A stretch of DNA of 64,000 nt from NCBI RefSeq assembly GCF_033845285.1, contig NZ_JAWXCX010000001.1, positions 573,495 through 637,494 of the forward strand, written 5' to 3'. Position 1 is the stretch's first letter; every line of letters begins with the position of its first letter. The position numbers were made by a program, and so were the translations under genes. The notes below the pieces were generated by a model. It made no database searches, had not been told where the DNA came from, and saw only the letters and a list, made by a program, of their open reading frames with translations. This stretch comes from Marinococcus sp. PL1-022. Lineage in GTDB: Bacteria; Bacillota; Bacilli; Bacillales; Marinococcaceae. Positions 51,395 through 60,481 of the stretch are shown piece after piece.

Positions 51395-52561
51395 TCATGG
51401 CCGTTTTTCATTTCTAATATGAAAAAGGGCTTTTTCTAATGAACGGATATTTTTTTCTTCAATTTCCGGCCGTCTTGGAATCGGAGCATACATGTGCTCC
51501 GGGTCCTGCCATTTGGTGGGAAGCTCGATAGGCGCACTTGCTCCCCAACGGCTCCGCCATTCTTCTGGACAGTTTTGTTCGTATAATTGAGTCTGCTCAC
51601 TCATTTCAAGCCATACGGCCGCCCAGGCTCTTGGTACGACTCTCCACATGTCATAGCCACCGCCGCCGACAGCAATCCATCTGCCTTCGCAGTATTCATG
51701 GGCTACTTGGTGAGCGATAGCAGGAATGGCTTTGTACGATTCAATGCTTAAAGAGAGGTGCGTGAGTGGATCGAAATAGTGGGCGTCTGCCCCGTTAAGT
51801 GTAAAAATGACGTCGGGTTTGAAAAACTCGGCTGCTTCCCGCAATGCTGTTTCATAGCAATGCAGAAAAGAGTCGTCCTCTGTAAAGGCGTCAACTGGTA
51901 TATTGATGGAAGTGCCGTAGCCTTGGCCGGCACCTTTCTCACCAACGCTGCCGGTTCCAGGAAACAGGTATCTTCCTGTTTCATGAATCGACAGTGTGCA
52001 AACATCCGGTTCCTCATAAAAAGAAAACTGGACGCCATCCCCGTGATGGGCATCAGTATCAACATATAAAACGCGTGCTCCGAAGTGTTTACGTGCGTAT
52101 TCAATAGCGATGGCACTGTCGTTATATACACAAAAACCGGAAGCCTTTCCCTGGAAGCCATGGTGCAGGCCTCCGCCAAGATGAAAAGCATGGGATGCTT
52201 TTCCTGAGAGTACTGTTTCAACAGCCTGAAGAGTGCCGCCGACAAGCGTGGCAGAAGCTTCGTGCATATGGTCAAAAATAGGCGTGTCTTCGGTGCCGAG
52301 CCCGTAGTTATTTGCAACGCCGATACTCAGTTCACCTTTTCCGGCTGCTTTGACGGCCTCCACATAATGCTGGTCGTGTACAAGCATTATTTCTTCATCT
52401 GTTGCCATCCGTGATGGGATAAGCTGACTATCACTTATTGCCCCCATTTCAAGCAGCAGGTCAAAGGTGATTTGCTGACGGAGTGGACTGAAAGGGTGAT
52501 CGTCATTAAATTTGTACTGCGGCATATCCGGGGAATAAACGAGAGCGTGATTCATTGTCAT
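51395..52561 (-). CDS. acuC: Acetoin utilisation deacetylase AcuC
   Basis: A 388-aa class I histone-deacetylase-fold enzyme. Zinc and catalytic residues are in LGGGLHHGF (tandem His), YVDTDAHHGDGVQ and TLNGADAHYFDPLTHL, with GGGGYDMWRVVPRAWA near the end. It removes the acetyl group that AcuA puts on acetyl-CoA synthetase, reactivating it. Its ATG (52561) overlaps the acuB stop by ATGA, so acuABC is one operon. Confidence 0.95.
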   Translation of the reverse strand: MTMNHALVYSPDMPQYKFNDDHPFSPLRQQITFDLLLEMGAISDSQLIPSRMATDEEIMLVHDQHYVEAVKAAGKGELSIGVANNYGLGTEDTPIFDHMHEASATLVGGTLQAVETVLSGKASHAFHLGGGLHHGFQGKASGFCVYNDSAIAIEYARKHFGARVLYVDTDAHHGDGVQFSFYEEPDVCTLSIHETGRYLFPGTGSVGEKGAGQGYGTSINIPVDAFTEDDSFLHCYETALREAAEFFKPDVIFTLNGADAHYFDPLTHLSLSIESYKAIPAIAHQVAHEYCEGRWIAVGGGGYDMWRVVPRAWAAVWLEMSEQTQLYEQNCPEEWRSRWGASAPIELPTKWQDPEHMYAPIPRRPEIEEKNIRSLEKALFHIRNEKRP

Positions 52562-53205
52562 GACCCCGGCTCCGGCATTTTTGGCCATTGTACTGTGTAT
52601 CCCTTTTCTTCAATGGCTGCAATCAGCCTGCGGGGGTCCATTGTCTGCACCCGGAAGCTGAGCACCTGCTTGTCCATTTCCTTGTGTGGAAAAAGCAGGA
52701 CACTGATAACGTTTGTGCCTTTTTCTTTAAAAATCAATGATAACTCTGCCAGCTGCCCGGATAAATTAGGGACAACAACATCTATCTGGGAGGATGGCTG
52801 ATTGGCCCCTGTCATTTTTACCAACGTATGCAGAACGTTGGTTTCAGTTAATATACCGACCAGTTTATCATCTGAGGAAACGACAGGGAGCGCACTGATA
52901 TCGTTCTCGTATAACACTACTGCAGCATCAGCCATTAGATCATATGACATAATTGTGACGACAGGAGTAGTCATAATTGTAGAAACGGGCTGGTCCAATT
53001 CTTTTTTATCATCCCCGGACTGAAAAATGGAAGGACTGGCATCACGGATATCCCGGTCAGCTACAATACCGATGACATAACGGCTTTCGTCGATTACAGG
53101 TATATGCCGGATGCGGTGTTTTTCCAAAAGCTCTAAAGCCGTGCGTATGAGCGTGGTTCGTTCAATTGTTATGACGTCTTTAACCATAATTTCTTCCACG
53201 AACAA
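52558..53205 (-). CDS. acuB: Acetoin utilisation protein AcuB (CBS-ACT)
   Basis: A 215-aa protein with two CBS domains (residues ~1-60 and ~75-135: MVKDVITIERTTLIRTALEL, STIMTTPVVTIMSYDLMADA) and a C-terminal ACT-like domain (~140-215). CBS pairs bind adenosyl nucleotides, suggesting a sensor of energy state for the acetyl-CoA synthetase cycle. Start TTG 53205 with GGAGG 9 bases upstream; the product aligns with B. subtilis AcuB from its first residues. Confidence 0.93.
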   Translation of the reverse strand: MFVEEIMVKDVITIERTTLIRTALELLEKHRIRHIPVIDESRYVIGIVADRDIRDASPSIFQSGDDKKELDQPVSTIMTTPVVTIMSYDLMADAAVVLYENDISALPVVSSDDKLVGILTETNVLHTLVKMTGANQPSSQIDVVVPNLSGQLAELSLIFKEKGTNVISVLLFPHKEMDKQVLSFRVQTMDPRRLIAAIEEKGYTVQWPKMPEPGS

Positions 53206-53232
53206 GCAAACATTCCTCCTCTGTGCAGGCGG

Positions 53233-53865
53233 TTAAAACATAAATTTATTAGTAAAACGTACATTATCAAATTGTTGAATATCGTTATCTGGTACACGGG
53301 AGCCGATCCTTACCATTAAACAATTGGCGGGGTGAGAGCAAATTTCAGGATCATCCGTAGCCATCCATTCGAGCCCGCCGGCATTCATCATTTTTTCCAT
53401 GAGTTTTCTATATTCCCAAACGGTTAAGCCGCTTGATTTAAGATCCCAGTGCCAGTAGTATTCTGTGGTGATAATAATATAGTCTTCCATGGCGTCATCG
53501 AGCACAGAAAACTCTAACAGGCGTTTGCCAATTTTAGCTCCCCTGTACTCTTTGGCTATTTCGATGGCCCCAAGCTCCAAAAGACTGTCCAGACGGGCTT
53601 CTGACCAGCGTTCCAAAGGGTCCGGATAGACAAATGTGACATATCCGACGATTGTTTTACCATCAGCTACAATATTAATTCGCCCTTCAGGAAGATCAGC
53701 AATGCCAATCAATGCTTTTTTTTGTTCTTCATGGGAACGAAACGCTGTAAGGCCTGGATGAAAGTCATAATCGTGAAGTGTTTTACCGGAAACAGGGCCT
53801 TCCATGAGCAAGGTGTGGTTGTTCCATGCGATTTCCCTGGAATAATAGGTCTTTTTGTGAATCAT
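53233..53865 (-). CDS. acuA: Acetyl-CoA synthetase acetyltransferase AcuA
   Basis: A 210-aa GNAT-fold protein acetyltransferase, equal in length to B. subtilis AcuA. The CoA-binding part is LGAIEIAKEYRGAKIGKRLL. Strong family stretches are YPDPLERWSEARLD and ATDDPEICSHPANCLMVRIG. It acetylates and inactivates AcsA. ATG 53865 is chosen over 53874 because AAGGA is then 8 bases upstream and the start matches the family. Divergent from acsA. Confidence 0.95.
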   Translation of the reverse strand: MIHKKTYYSREIAWNNHTLLMEGPVSGKTLHDYDFHPGLTAFRSHEEQKKALIGIADLPEGRINIVADGKTIVGYVTFVYPDPLERWSEARLDSLLELGAIEIAKEYRGAKIGKRLLEFSVLDDAMEDYIIITTEYYWHWDLKSSGLTVWEYRKLMEKMMNAGGLEWMATDDPEICSHPANCLMVRIGSRVPDNDIQQFDNVRFTNKFMF

Positions 53866-53888
53866 GTACACCATCCTTCATCCACCTA

Positions 53889-53997
53889 TGGTACTGCTTA
53901 CAATATTATCATATCAGAAAATTACTTCAGATTGGTGGAAGAAATGAGAATATTAAGAAATGAAAGAATTGAACAATATATGAACTTATATTATAAT
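53889..53997. promoter_or_regulatory. Divergent acuA/acsA control region
   Basis: acsA promoter: TTGAAC (53969-53974), 17 bases, TATAAT (53992-53997). A cre-like sequence, TTGTAAGCAGTACCA on the minus strand (53903-53889), sits at the acuA side; it has one mismatch, but in the central CG, so binding by CcpA is uncertain. Confidence 0.55.
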
Positions 53998-54038
53998 GAA
54001 TCTGTGCAAATTAAGATCGACAGAAGGGAATGTTTCAG

Positions 54039-55757
54039 ATGAAAGTGCAAACGCTTCCACCAATTGACGGAAATTACAACCTACAAGACTACGAAGAAGC
54101 AAAACAAAATTTTGACTGGTCGGAAATTGAAAAACAATTCTCTTGGCACGAAACAGGAAAGGTAAACATGGCATATGAAGCGATTGACCGCCATGCGGAG
54201 AATCCTGATAAGCAAAACCAGGTAGCACTGCATTATTTAGATGGAAGCCGCAAAGAGGAGTATACATTTGCGGATATGAAAAAATACACGAACAAAGCAG
54301 CAAATGTAATGAAGGAAGCAGGTATTGAGAAAGGGGACCGCGTCTTCATTTTTATGTCCCGCTCTCCGGAGCTTTACTTTGCTCTTCTCGGCGCGATTAA
54401 AGTGGGCGCTATTGTTGGTCCATTATTTGAAGCATTTATGGAAGGGGCTGTCCGGGACCGTCTTGAAGACAGTGAAGCAAAAGCGCTCGTAACAACTCCT
54501 CAGTTAGTAGAACGGGTGCCGTTTGATGACCTTCCAAATCTGGAAACGGTATTCATTCACGGAGGCGTGGATGACGAAAAAGGCGGATTCTTGGATTTTG
54601 ATGCAAGGCTGCAGCAGGCAGGCAGCGATTTTGAACCGGAGTGGGTGGACCGTGAAGACGGACTGATCCTGCACTATACTTCAGGTTCCACTGGAAAGCC
54701 AAAGGGCGTTTATCATGTACACAACGCCATGATTCAGCACTATCAGACAGCAAAATGGGTACTGGATTTGAAGGACGGAGATGTATACTGGTGTACAGCT
54801 GACCCCGGCTGGGTAACTGGCACATCCTACGGCATATTCGGCCCATGGCTTGCCGGCGTGACAAACGTAGTGCGTGGCGGACGGTTCAGTGCACAGGACT
54901 GGTATGATACTTTGGACCGGTACAATGTATCCGTATGGTACAGTGCACCGACGGCTTTCCGTATGCTTATGAGCGCTGGAGACGAGCTTGTGAAAGAATA
55001 TGATCTTTCTTCGCTGCGACACATTTTGAGTGTCGGGGAGCCGCTGAATCCGGAAGTTGTACGCTGGGGTGAAAAAGCATTTAACCTCCGCATTCATGAC
55101 ACATGGTGGATGACAGAGACAGGTGCAATGATGATATGCAACTATCCGGCAATGACCATTAAAGCCGGTTCTATGGGCAAACCAATTCCAGGAGTTTACG
55201 GAGCAATTGTCGATGATCAGGGAAATGAGCTTCCGCCTAATAGAATGGGTAACCTGGCTATCAAGCCAACCTGGCCGGCAATGATGAGGGCTATTTGGAA
55301 CAGAAAAGAGAAGTTTGACAGCTACTTTGAATTGAATGGCTGGTATGTATCCGGGGACTCTGCCTATATGGATGAAGATGGCTACTTCTGGTTCCAGGGG
55401 CGCGTAGATGATGTTATTATGACGGCTGGTGAAAGAGTGGGTCCATTTGAAGTAGAAAGCAAATTGGTTGAACACCCGGCAGTAGGTGAGGCAGGGGTTA
55501 TCGGCAAGCCCGACCCGGTACGTGGGGAAATCATCAAAGCATTTGTAGCCCTGCGGGAAGGATATGAAGCTTCAGACGAGCTGAAAGAAGAGATTCAAAA
55601 CTTCGTGAAAAAAGAGCTTGCTGGTCACGTCGCGCCAAAAGAAATTGAATTCCGTAAATCACTTCCGAAAACAAGAAGTGGTAAGATTATGCGCCGCGTC
55701 CTGAAAGCCTGGGAGCTTGATCTGCCTACTGGTGATCTTTCTACTATGGAAGACTAG
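54039..55757 (+). CDS. acsA: Acetyl-CoA synthetase
   Basis: A 572-aa AMP-forming ligase converting acetate, ATP and CoA to acetyl-CoA. The P-loop YTSGSTGKPKG starts near residue 213; further core motifs are WWMTETGAMM and WYVSGDSAYMDEDGYFWFQGR. The regulatory lysine is Lys549 (KTRSGKIMRR), the same number as in B. subtilis, the target of AcuA acetylation and AcuC deacetylation encoded next door. ATG 54039 gives the family length, with AAGGG 10 bases upstream. Confidence 0.97.
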   Translation: MKVQTLPPIDGNYNLQDYEEAKQNFDWSEIEKQFSWHETGKVNMAYEAIDRHAENPDKQNQVALHYLDGSRKEEYTFADMKKYTNKAANVMKEAGIEKGDRVFIFMSRSPELYFALLGAIKVGAIVGPLFEAFMEGAVRDRLEDSEAKALVTTPQLVERVPFDDLPNLETVFIHGGVDDEKGGFLDFDARLQQAGSDFEPEWVDREDGLILHYTSGSTGKPKGVYHVHNAMIQHYQTAKWVLDLKDGDVYWCTADPGWVTGTSYGIFGPWLAGVTNVVRGGRFSAQDWYDTLDRYNVSVWYSAPTAFRMLMSAGDELVKEYDLSSLRHILSVGEPLNPEVVRWGEKAFNLRIHDTWWMTETGAMMICNYPAMTIKAGSMGKPIPGVYGAIVDDQGNELPPNRMGNLAIKPTWPAMMRAIWNRKEKFDSYFELNGWYVSGDSAYMDEDGYFWFQGRVDDVIMTAGERVGPFEVESKLVEHPAVGEAGVIGKPDPVRGEIIKAFVALREGYEASDELKEEIQNFVKKELAGHVAPKEIEFRKSLPKTRSGKIMRRVLKAWELDLPTGDLSTMED

Positions 55758-55771
55758 ATTGTAAAATGTAA

Positions 55772-55812
55772 GAAAGCCTCCGTACTTATTATTATGTACG
55801 GAGGCTTCTTTA
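55772..55812 (+). terminator. Terminator after acsA
   Basis: GAAAGCCTCCGTAC ... GTACGGAGGCTTC then T-rich. Confidence 0.9.
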
Positions 55813-55871
55813 TTTCTGATGGCCCTTCAGGTATGATATACAGAAAGAATAGAAGGGGAGGCGAGACGATC

Positions 55872-56030
55872 TTGGTTGCTTTAATTATCGGTATTATTAT
55901 TTTATTGGAAAGTTTCTTTTTAATATTTAAAGGAAGTAAAGAGAAGCGCCGTTTCCTGCGGACGGCAGGAATGGTTTCGGTGCCTGTTGCAATATTGCTG
56001 GTCTGGATTGGACTGGCCCAGATGGCTTAA
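55872..56030 (+). CDS. Possible small membrane protein (52 aa)
   Basis: TTG-initiated frame, with GGGGAGG about 10 bases upstream, encoding two hydrophobic segments (VALIIGIIILLESFFLIF and VSVPVAILLVWIGLAQM) separated by a basic loop KGSKEKRRFLR. The layout is typical of short two-helix membrane proteins. No family recognised. It lies between acsA and the end of the PBP gene and is convergent with the latter. Confidence 0.6.
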   Translation: MVALIIGIIILLESFFLIFKGSKEKRRFLRTAGMVSVPVAILLVWIGLAQMA

Positions 56031-56062
56031 TTCTTAATTTCGATACATAATGTTGTTATTCC

Positions 56063-59000
56063 TTACTCTTCTTGTTCGGAAGAGCTTCCTTCATCTAGTT
56101 CATTTTCAGCATCACTTGAAGCCTCTGGCGTGGAATTCTCGCCAGTGGCTTCTTCATTTGTGGACGAGCCGTCAGAATCTTCGGGGGCCTCCGTGGCGTT
56201 ATCGTCAGCAGGGGCAGAAGAGGAGTCCTCAGTGGATTCCTCCTCGTCAGTGGATGCGCCGGAATCCCCGGTGTCCTCAGTGCCGCTGTCCCCGGAAGGA
56301 GCAGAAGAGGAATCCTCAGTGGATTCCTCCTCATCAGTGGATGCGCCGGAGTCCCCGGTGTCCTCAGTGCCGCTGTCCCCGGAAGGAGCAGAAGAGGAAT
56401 CCTCAGCGGATTCCTCTTCGTCAGTGGATGCGCCGGAGTCCCCGGTGTCCTCAGTGCCGCTGTCCCCGGAAGGAGCAGAAGAGGAGTCCTCAGCGGATTC
56501 CTCCTCATCAGTGGATGCGCCGGAGTCCCCGGTGTCCTCAGTGCCGCTGTCCCCGGAAGGAGCAGAAGAGGAGTCCTCAGTGGATTCCTCTTCGTCAGTG
56601 GATGCGCCGGGATCCTCGGAGTCCTCAGTGCCGCTGTCCCCGGAAGGAGCAGAAGAGGAGTCCTCAGCGGATTCCTCTTCGTCAGTGGATGCGCCGGAAT
56701 CCCCGGAGTCCTCAGTGCCGCTGTCCCCGGAAGGAGCAGAAGAGGAGTCCTCAGCGGATTCCTCTTCGTCAGTGGATGCGCCGGAATCCCCGGAGTCCTC
56801 AGTGCCACTGTCCCCGGAAGGAGCAGAAGAGGAGTCCTCAGCGGATTCCTCTTCGTCAGTGGATGCGCCGGAATCCCCGGAGTCCTCAGTGCCACTGTCC
56901 CCGGAAGGAGTAGAAGAGGAGTCCTCAGTGGATTGCTCCTCGTCAGTGGATGCGCCGGAGTCCTCGGTGTCCTCAGTGCCACTGTCCCCGGAAGGAGTAG
57001 AAGAGTCTTCATTGCTGCTGTCTTCAGTGGATTCTTCTTCGTTTGTTGAACCTCCGTCATTTTCTGCTTCATCCGTAGTATTCGATTCATCTGTGTTTTC
57101 ATCGGAGCTGTCATTGTTTTCATCGCCTGATGACTCCGAGGAGTTATCTTCAGGTTCTTCCGCACTGTCGTCGGAAGAATCTGAAGTAGAGGAATTATCC
57201 CCGCCTTCGGTTTCGTTGTTTTCATCCGTACTGTTTTCTTCATTATCATTACTGGAGTCGTCACTGCTGCCCGAGTCCCCAGAATTTTGATTTTCATTAT
57301 CGTTGTTTGAAGACTCATTACTGTCTGTATTTTCTTCGGCATCATCGTTGTTCGAATTACTATTGTTGTTTCCTGAGTCTCCGCTGCCGGAGTCTTCGTT
57401 GTTTCCAGAATTGTTATCGCCGGAATCGCTATTCTCATCCGAACTGCCGATGTCAACTCCGCTGGAATCATTGGATGCCCTGCCGTGAGTATCTACAGCA
57501 CGGACAGTATACTCACCGTTTCCATCAGTATCAAATTCTGTGGTCTCCCGATCGATGACATTGTCGACTTCGTCGCCGTCATTAAAGATACGATAGCCGA
57601 TCACATCGTTATCATCGGAGGCTGACCAGGTGAGAGTGCCATCATCATTGGATACTCCGGTGACCCGGGAAGGATCTCTGTTATTTTCAGGAGCATCTTC
57701 ATCTGGAACAAGATTGTCCCAATCGTCCGGCAGATATTCCTGAATTTCTTCTTCATCGCCGTCCAATAGGTATTCGTCATTTAAAGAAATACCATCCTGC
57801 ATAAATTCAGAAGGAGTATCATTGTATCCAGGATAACGGTCTCCGTCGATAGTTACATACTCAATTTCTTCGATACTGTCATCCTCTTCAGTAGGAGCGA
57901 ATTTCTCATTGAGAATATCTTCATTTACCAGATCCGCTTCTTCGCATAAATCAGTAGGCTGTTTACCAGAGAGTCCACATATTTCTTCTGTAGAAATCCC
58001 CTCCGGCTCAGAGAAGGTGTCCCCAGCCCCGATTAAATTATCTTCAGTGTTAGAAGCGGCATTCATGATATCTGCCCAGATCTGCTGAGTTCTCTGCGAA
58101 TAAGAGAGGCCCTGTGCATCTTCAATGCCAATCTGTTCATTATACCCAAGCCATAGACCGAAGGTTACGTTGGGATTATAGCCAACGAACCAGGAGTCGA
58201 TCTGGTTATTTGTTGTACCTGTCTTTCCGGCCCAGTCGCCGTCAATATTCAGGCGATCGGGAAGAGAACTTGCAGTACCGTCTGATCCTAATACATCACG
58301 AAGAATATCTGTAATGAGAAAACTCGTTTGTTCAGAAAAAGGGTTGGTGGATTCCTCTTCATGCTCGAACACCGTTTCGTCTGTACTGTCGGTAATAGAA
58401 GCTACCATGTAAGGTTCATGATGTTCTCCTCCGGCAGGAAAAGTTGTAAACGCACTTGTGTTTTGTTCTACACTTACGCCCCGGCTGAGTCCGCCGATAG
58501 CAGTGGAAGTAGAAATGCCGTTTTCGACTACATTGCCCATACCCAGATCAGTAAGAGCTTCTTCTCTTGTGGATTCGTCAAGCATATCAAATACCCGCAC
58601 TGCCGGTATGTTACGTGATTCGGCTAAAGCACTTCTGGCATCGATAAAGCCTTCATACTCTCCGTCAAAGTTGTTGAGCTCGTCATCTTCTCCTCCGTAT
58701 TCGGTAGGAATATCAAGCAGCGTCTGTCCGGGATGCAGAAGGCCTTCTTCAATCGCCGGACCGTAATCAAGCAGTGGTTTCATGGTTGAGCCATTCTGCC
58801 TGCGCGTCTGGGTGGCATAGTTTAACGAACTTGTTTCAAAATCGCGGCCGCCGACGAAGCTTAAAATAGCACCGCTGTTGTTTTCAATCATCATGCCGCC
58901 AACCTGCTCTGCTTCGCCTTCTTTTTCCGGTCCGAAGTAGTCGTTGCCATCTACTGCTTCCTGCATAGCGTCATAGGTGTCTTTATGAACCGTCAGTTCA

Positions 59001-60058
59001 ATATCATACCCGCCTTCAGCAACTTCGCGGCTTGCTTCCTGATTATATTGCTGAATAGTTTCCTGCCGTTCTTCGTCTGATAAATTTTCCAGCTGCACAT
59101 CGTCCTCGGCGAGCATTTCCTCACGCATAATCCGTGTAGCCCGGCGCTGAGTTTCATTAATCAGGTAAGGATACTCCTGAGCTACTTCTTCTTTCGGTTC
59201 AGCAAGATTGCTTCGGATATCATAATTCATTGCTTCATCGTATTCTTCCTGAGAAATGGAGCCGACCTCGAGCATATTACGTAAAACTTCATTTTTACGG
59301 TTCAAACCTGCAGAAAGGTCCTCTTTCACATCACCATTACTCTCAAATGGAGTGTACGTATAAGGATTTTGAGGAAGTCCGGCAATATAGGCGGACTGGG
59401 CCACATTTAGTTCTGAAGCATCAATGCCGAAGATACCCTGGGCTGCTGCCTGGGCTCCTGCGATATTTTCTCCGTTGGCATTCCGGCCAAACGGGACAAT
59501 GTTCATATAGGCTTGAAACAGTTCATCTTTAGTAAAATAAGTCTCCATTCTCAACGCCAAAGCAACTTCTTTGGCTTTTCTCTCGAAGGATACTTCTCTG
59601 GTCAGCAGCTGGTTTTTAACAATCTGCTGGGTTAATGTCGAACCGCCCGTTTGAGTAGAGGAGTTCGTTAACTCCTGGTATGTAGCACGCATTAATGATT
59701 GAGGATTGATCCCGCTGTGCTCATAAAAAGCCCTGTCCTCTGTGGACAAAAAGGCATCCTGAAGATTGGGGGAAACATTATCGAGTTCTACACGCTGCCT
59801 TTCCAATTCTGAAGGAAGCTCCCCTAATTCTTCTCCGCTGGCAAAATGGACGGTGCTGTTTTCGGCGTAGCTATATATTGATTCCTGCATTTCTTCTTCC
59901 GTGTAAGCTTCCTGTCCCTTAACCAAGGAGGCGAAAAAGCCTGCACCGATTGACCCGATAAATATAACAGCTAAAATAAAAACGATAAAAAGGGTGAGAA
60001 ATGAAAGACCAACAATGCGCGGGGTGTTTCTTGAGCTCGTTTGGTCGTGGCGCCCCAT
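56063..60058 (-). CDS. Class A penicillin-binding protein with FN3 domain and acidic repeat tail
   Basis: A 1331-aa bifunctional peptidoglycan synthase. N-terminal membrane anchor (residues ~16-38). GT51 glycosyltransferase with EDRAFYEHSG, GGSTLTQQ and MNIVPFG. Transpeptidase with STMK near residue 424 (catalytic Ser) and KTGT near 614. A fibronectin type III domain spans ~790-865 (PSRVTGVSNDDGTLTWSAS). The last ~460 residues are Ser/Asp/Glu/Gly-rich low complexity, including about nine 29-residue repeats. Usual PBP1 length is 700-950. ATG 60058 is used; the upstream frame lacks support. The tail probably lies in the wall or outside it, and its acidity suits a saline or alkaline habitat (inference). 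Confidence 0.92.
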   Translation of the reverse strand: MGRHDQTSSRNTPRIVGLSFLTLFIVFILAVIFIGSIGAGFFASLVKGQEAYTEEEMQESIYSYAENSTVHFASGEELGELPSELERQRVELDNVSPNLQDAFLSTEDRAFYEHSGINPQSLMRATYQELTNSSTQTGGSTLTQQIVKNQLLTREVSFERKAKEVALALRMETYFTKDELFQAYMNIVPFGRNANGENIAGAQAAAQGIFGIDASELNVAQSAYIAGLPQNPYTYTPFESNGDVKEDLSAGLNRKNEVLRNMLEVGSISQEEYDEAMNYDIRSNLAEPKEEVAQEYPYLINETQRRATRIMREEMLAEDDVQLENLSDEERQETIQQYNQEASREVAEGGYDIELTVHKDTYDAMQEAVDGNDYFGPEKEGEAEQVGGMMIENNSGAILSFVGGRDFETSSLNYATQTRRQNGSTMKPLLDYGPAIEEGLLHPGQTLLDIPTEYGGEDDELNNFDGEYEGFIDARSALAESRNIPAVRVFDMLDESTREEALTDLGMGNVVENGISTSTAIGGLSRGVSVEQNTSAFTTFPAGGEHHEPYMVASITDSTDETVFEHEEESTNPFSEQTSFLITDILRDVLGSDGTASSLPDRLNIDGDWAGKTGTTNNQIDSWFVGYNPNVTFGLWLGYNEQIGIEDAQGLSYSQRTQQIWADIMNAASNTEDNLIGAGDTFSEPEGISTEEICGLSGKQPTDLCEEADLVNEDILNEKFAPTEEDDSIEEIEYVTIDGDRYPGYNDTPSEFMQDGISLNDEYLLDGDEEEIQEYLPDDWDNLVPDEDAPENNRDPSRVTGVSNDDGTLTWSASDDNDVIGYRIFNDGDEVDNVIDRETTEFDTDGNGEYTVRAVDTHGRASNDSSGVDIGSSDENSDSGDNNSGNNEDSGSGDSGNNNSNSNNDDAEENTDSNESSNNDNENQNSGDSGSSDDSSNDNEENSTDENNETEGGDNSSTSDSSDDSAEEPEDNSSESSGDENNDSSDENTDESNTTDEAENDGGSTNEEESTEDSSNEDSSTPSGDSGTEDTEDSGASTDEEQSTEDSSSTPSGDSGTEDSGDSGASTDEEESAEDSSSAPSGDSGTEDSGDSGASTDEEESAEDSSSAPSGDSGTEDSGDSGASTDEEESAEDSSSAPSGDSGTEDSEDPGASTDEEESTEDSSSAPSGDSGTEDTGDSGASTDEEESAEDSSSAPSGDSGTEDTGDSGASTDEEESAEDSSSAPSGDSGTEDTGDSGASTDEEESTEDSSSAPSGDSGTEDTGDSGASTDEEESTEDSSSAPADDNATEAPEDSDGSSTNEEATGENSTPEASSDAENELDEGSSSEQEE
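56212..57006. repeat. Nine 87-bp tandem repeats in the PBP tail
   Basis: The marker TGGATGCGCC recurs at 56251 and then every 87 bases to 56947 (nine copies). 87 is 29 codons, so copy number changes keep frame. The encoded unit is ASTDEEESAEDSSSAPSGDS plus GTEDTGDSG. Copies differ by only a few bases, implying recent expansion or homogenisation. Confidence 0.95.
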
Positions 60059-60108
60059 AATTATTACGATCTCCCTTCTGTAGGTGGCTTTGTCTATGAA
60101 TTCATACA

Positions 60109-60138
60109 TTGACAGTGTTGAAAGTATTGTGCTAAAAA
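60109..60138 (+). promoter_or_regulatory. tyrS promoter
   Basis: TTGACA (60109-60114), 18 bases, TAAAAA (60133-60138), just upstream of the T-box leader. Confidence 0.6.
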
Positions 60139-60179
60139 TAAAAAGAGCGCAAACTTGAAAACAAACTATAACATACAGC

Positions 60180-60422
60180 TATGAAGGATGAAAGTAACTA
60201 TAGGACCTACAGTCACAGAGAGTCGGCGTCTGCTGAAAGTCGAACTGCAGCCTTTGGCGAATTACACATCCAGAGCTTCTTTCAGACCTTTGATTAAAAA
60301 GTCCTGAAACGGTGTAATGCATCGTTATCAACATGAAGCCGGGAAGCTCATGCTTCCAACAAGGGTGGTACCGCGGTCATCATCGTCCCTTTTCGTTTTT
60401 CGAAGCGAAGAGGGACTTTTTT
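60180..60422 (+). ncRNA. Tyr-specific T-box leader of tyrS
   Basis: Carries the canonical T-box AAGGGTGGTACCGCG (60361-60375). A terminator GTCCCTTTTCG/CGAAGAGGGAC (60385-60395/60406-60416) with six Ts follows. The TAC at 60208-60210, in the 5' stem region, is a fitting tyrosine specifier. Uncharged tRNA-Tyr would stabilise the antiterminator and allow tyrS transcription. Confidence 0.93.
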
Positions 60423-60481
60423 ATGTACCTGTATCTATATATCCAAGTTTAGAGTGTTTTTAAACCAGAAAGGGGAAAGTT

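Noticed and set aside
56212-57006. CRISPR-like array
   Set aside because: Repeats are contiguous, 87 bp, coding and without spacers.
56050-57558. Long open frames on the plus strand and in another minus frame across the PBP tail (e.g. 56050-56913, 56130-57290, 56095-57471)
   Set aside because: They are by-products of an 87-bp repeat whose length is a multiple of three, so a frame open in one unit stays open in all. They have no ribosome sites or family features, and the PBP frame explains the region.
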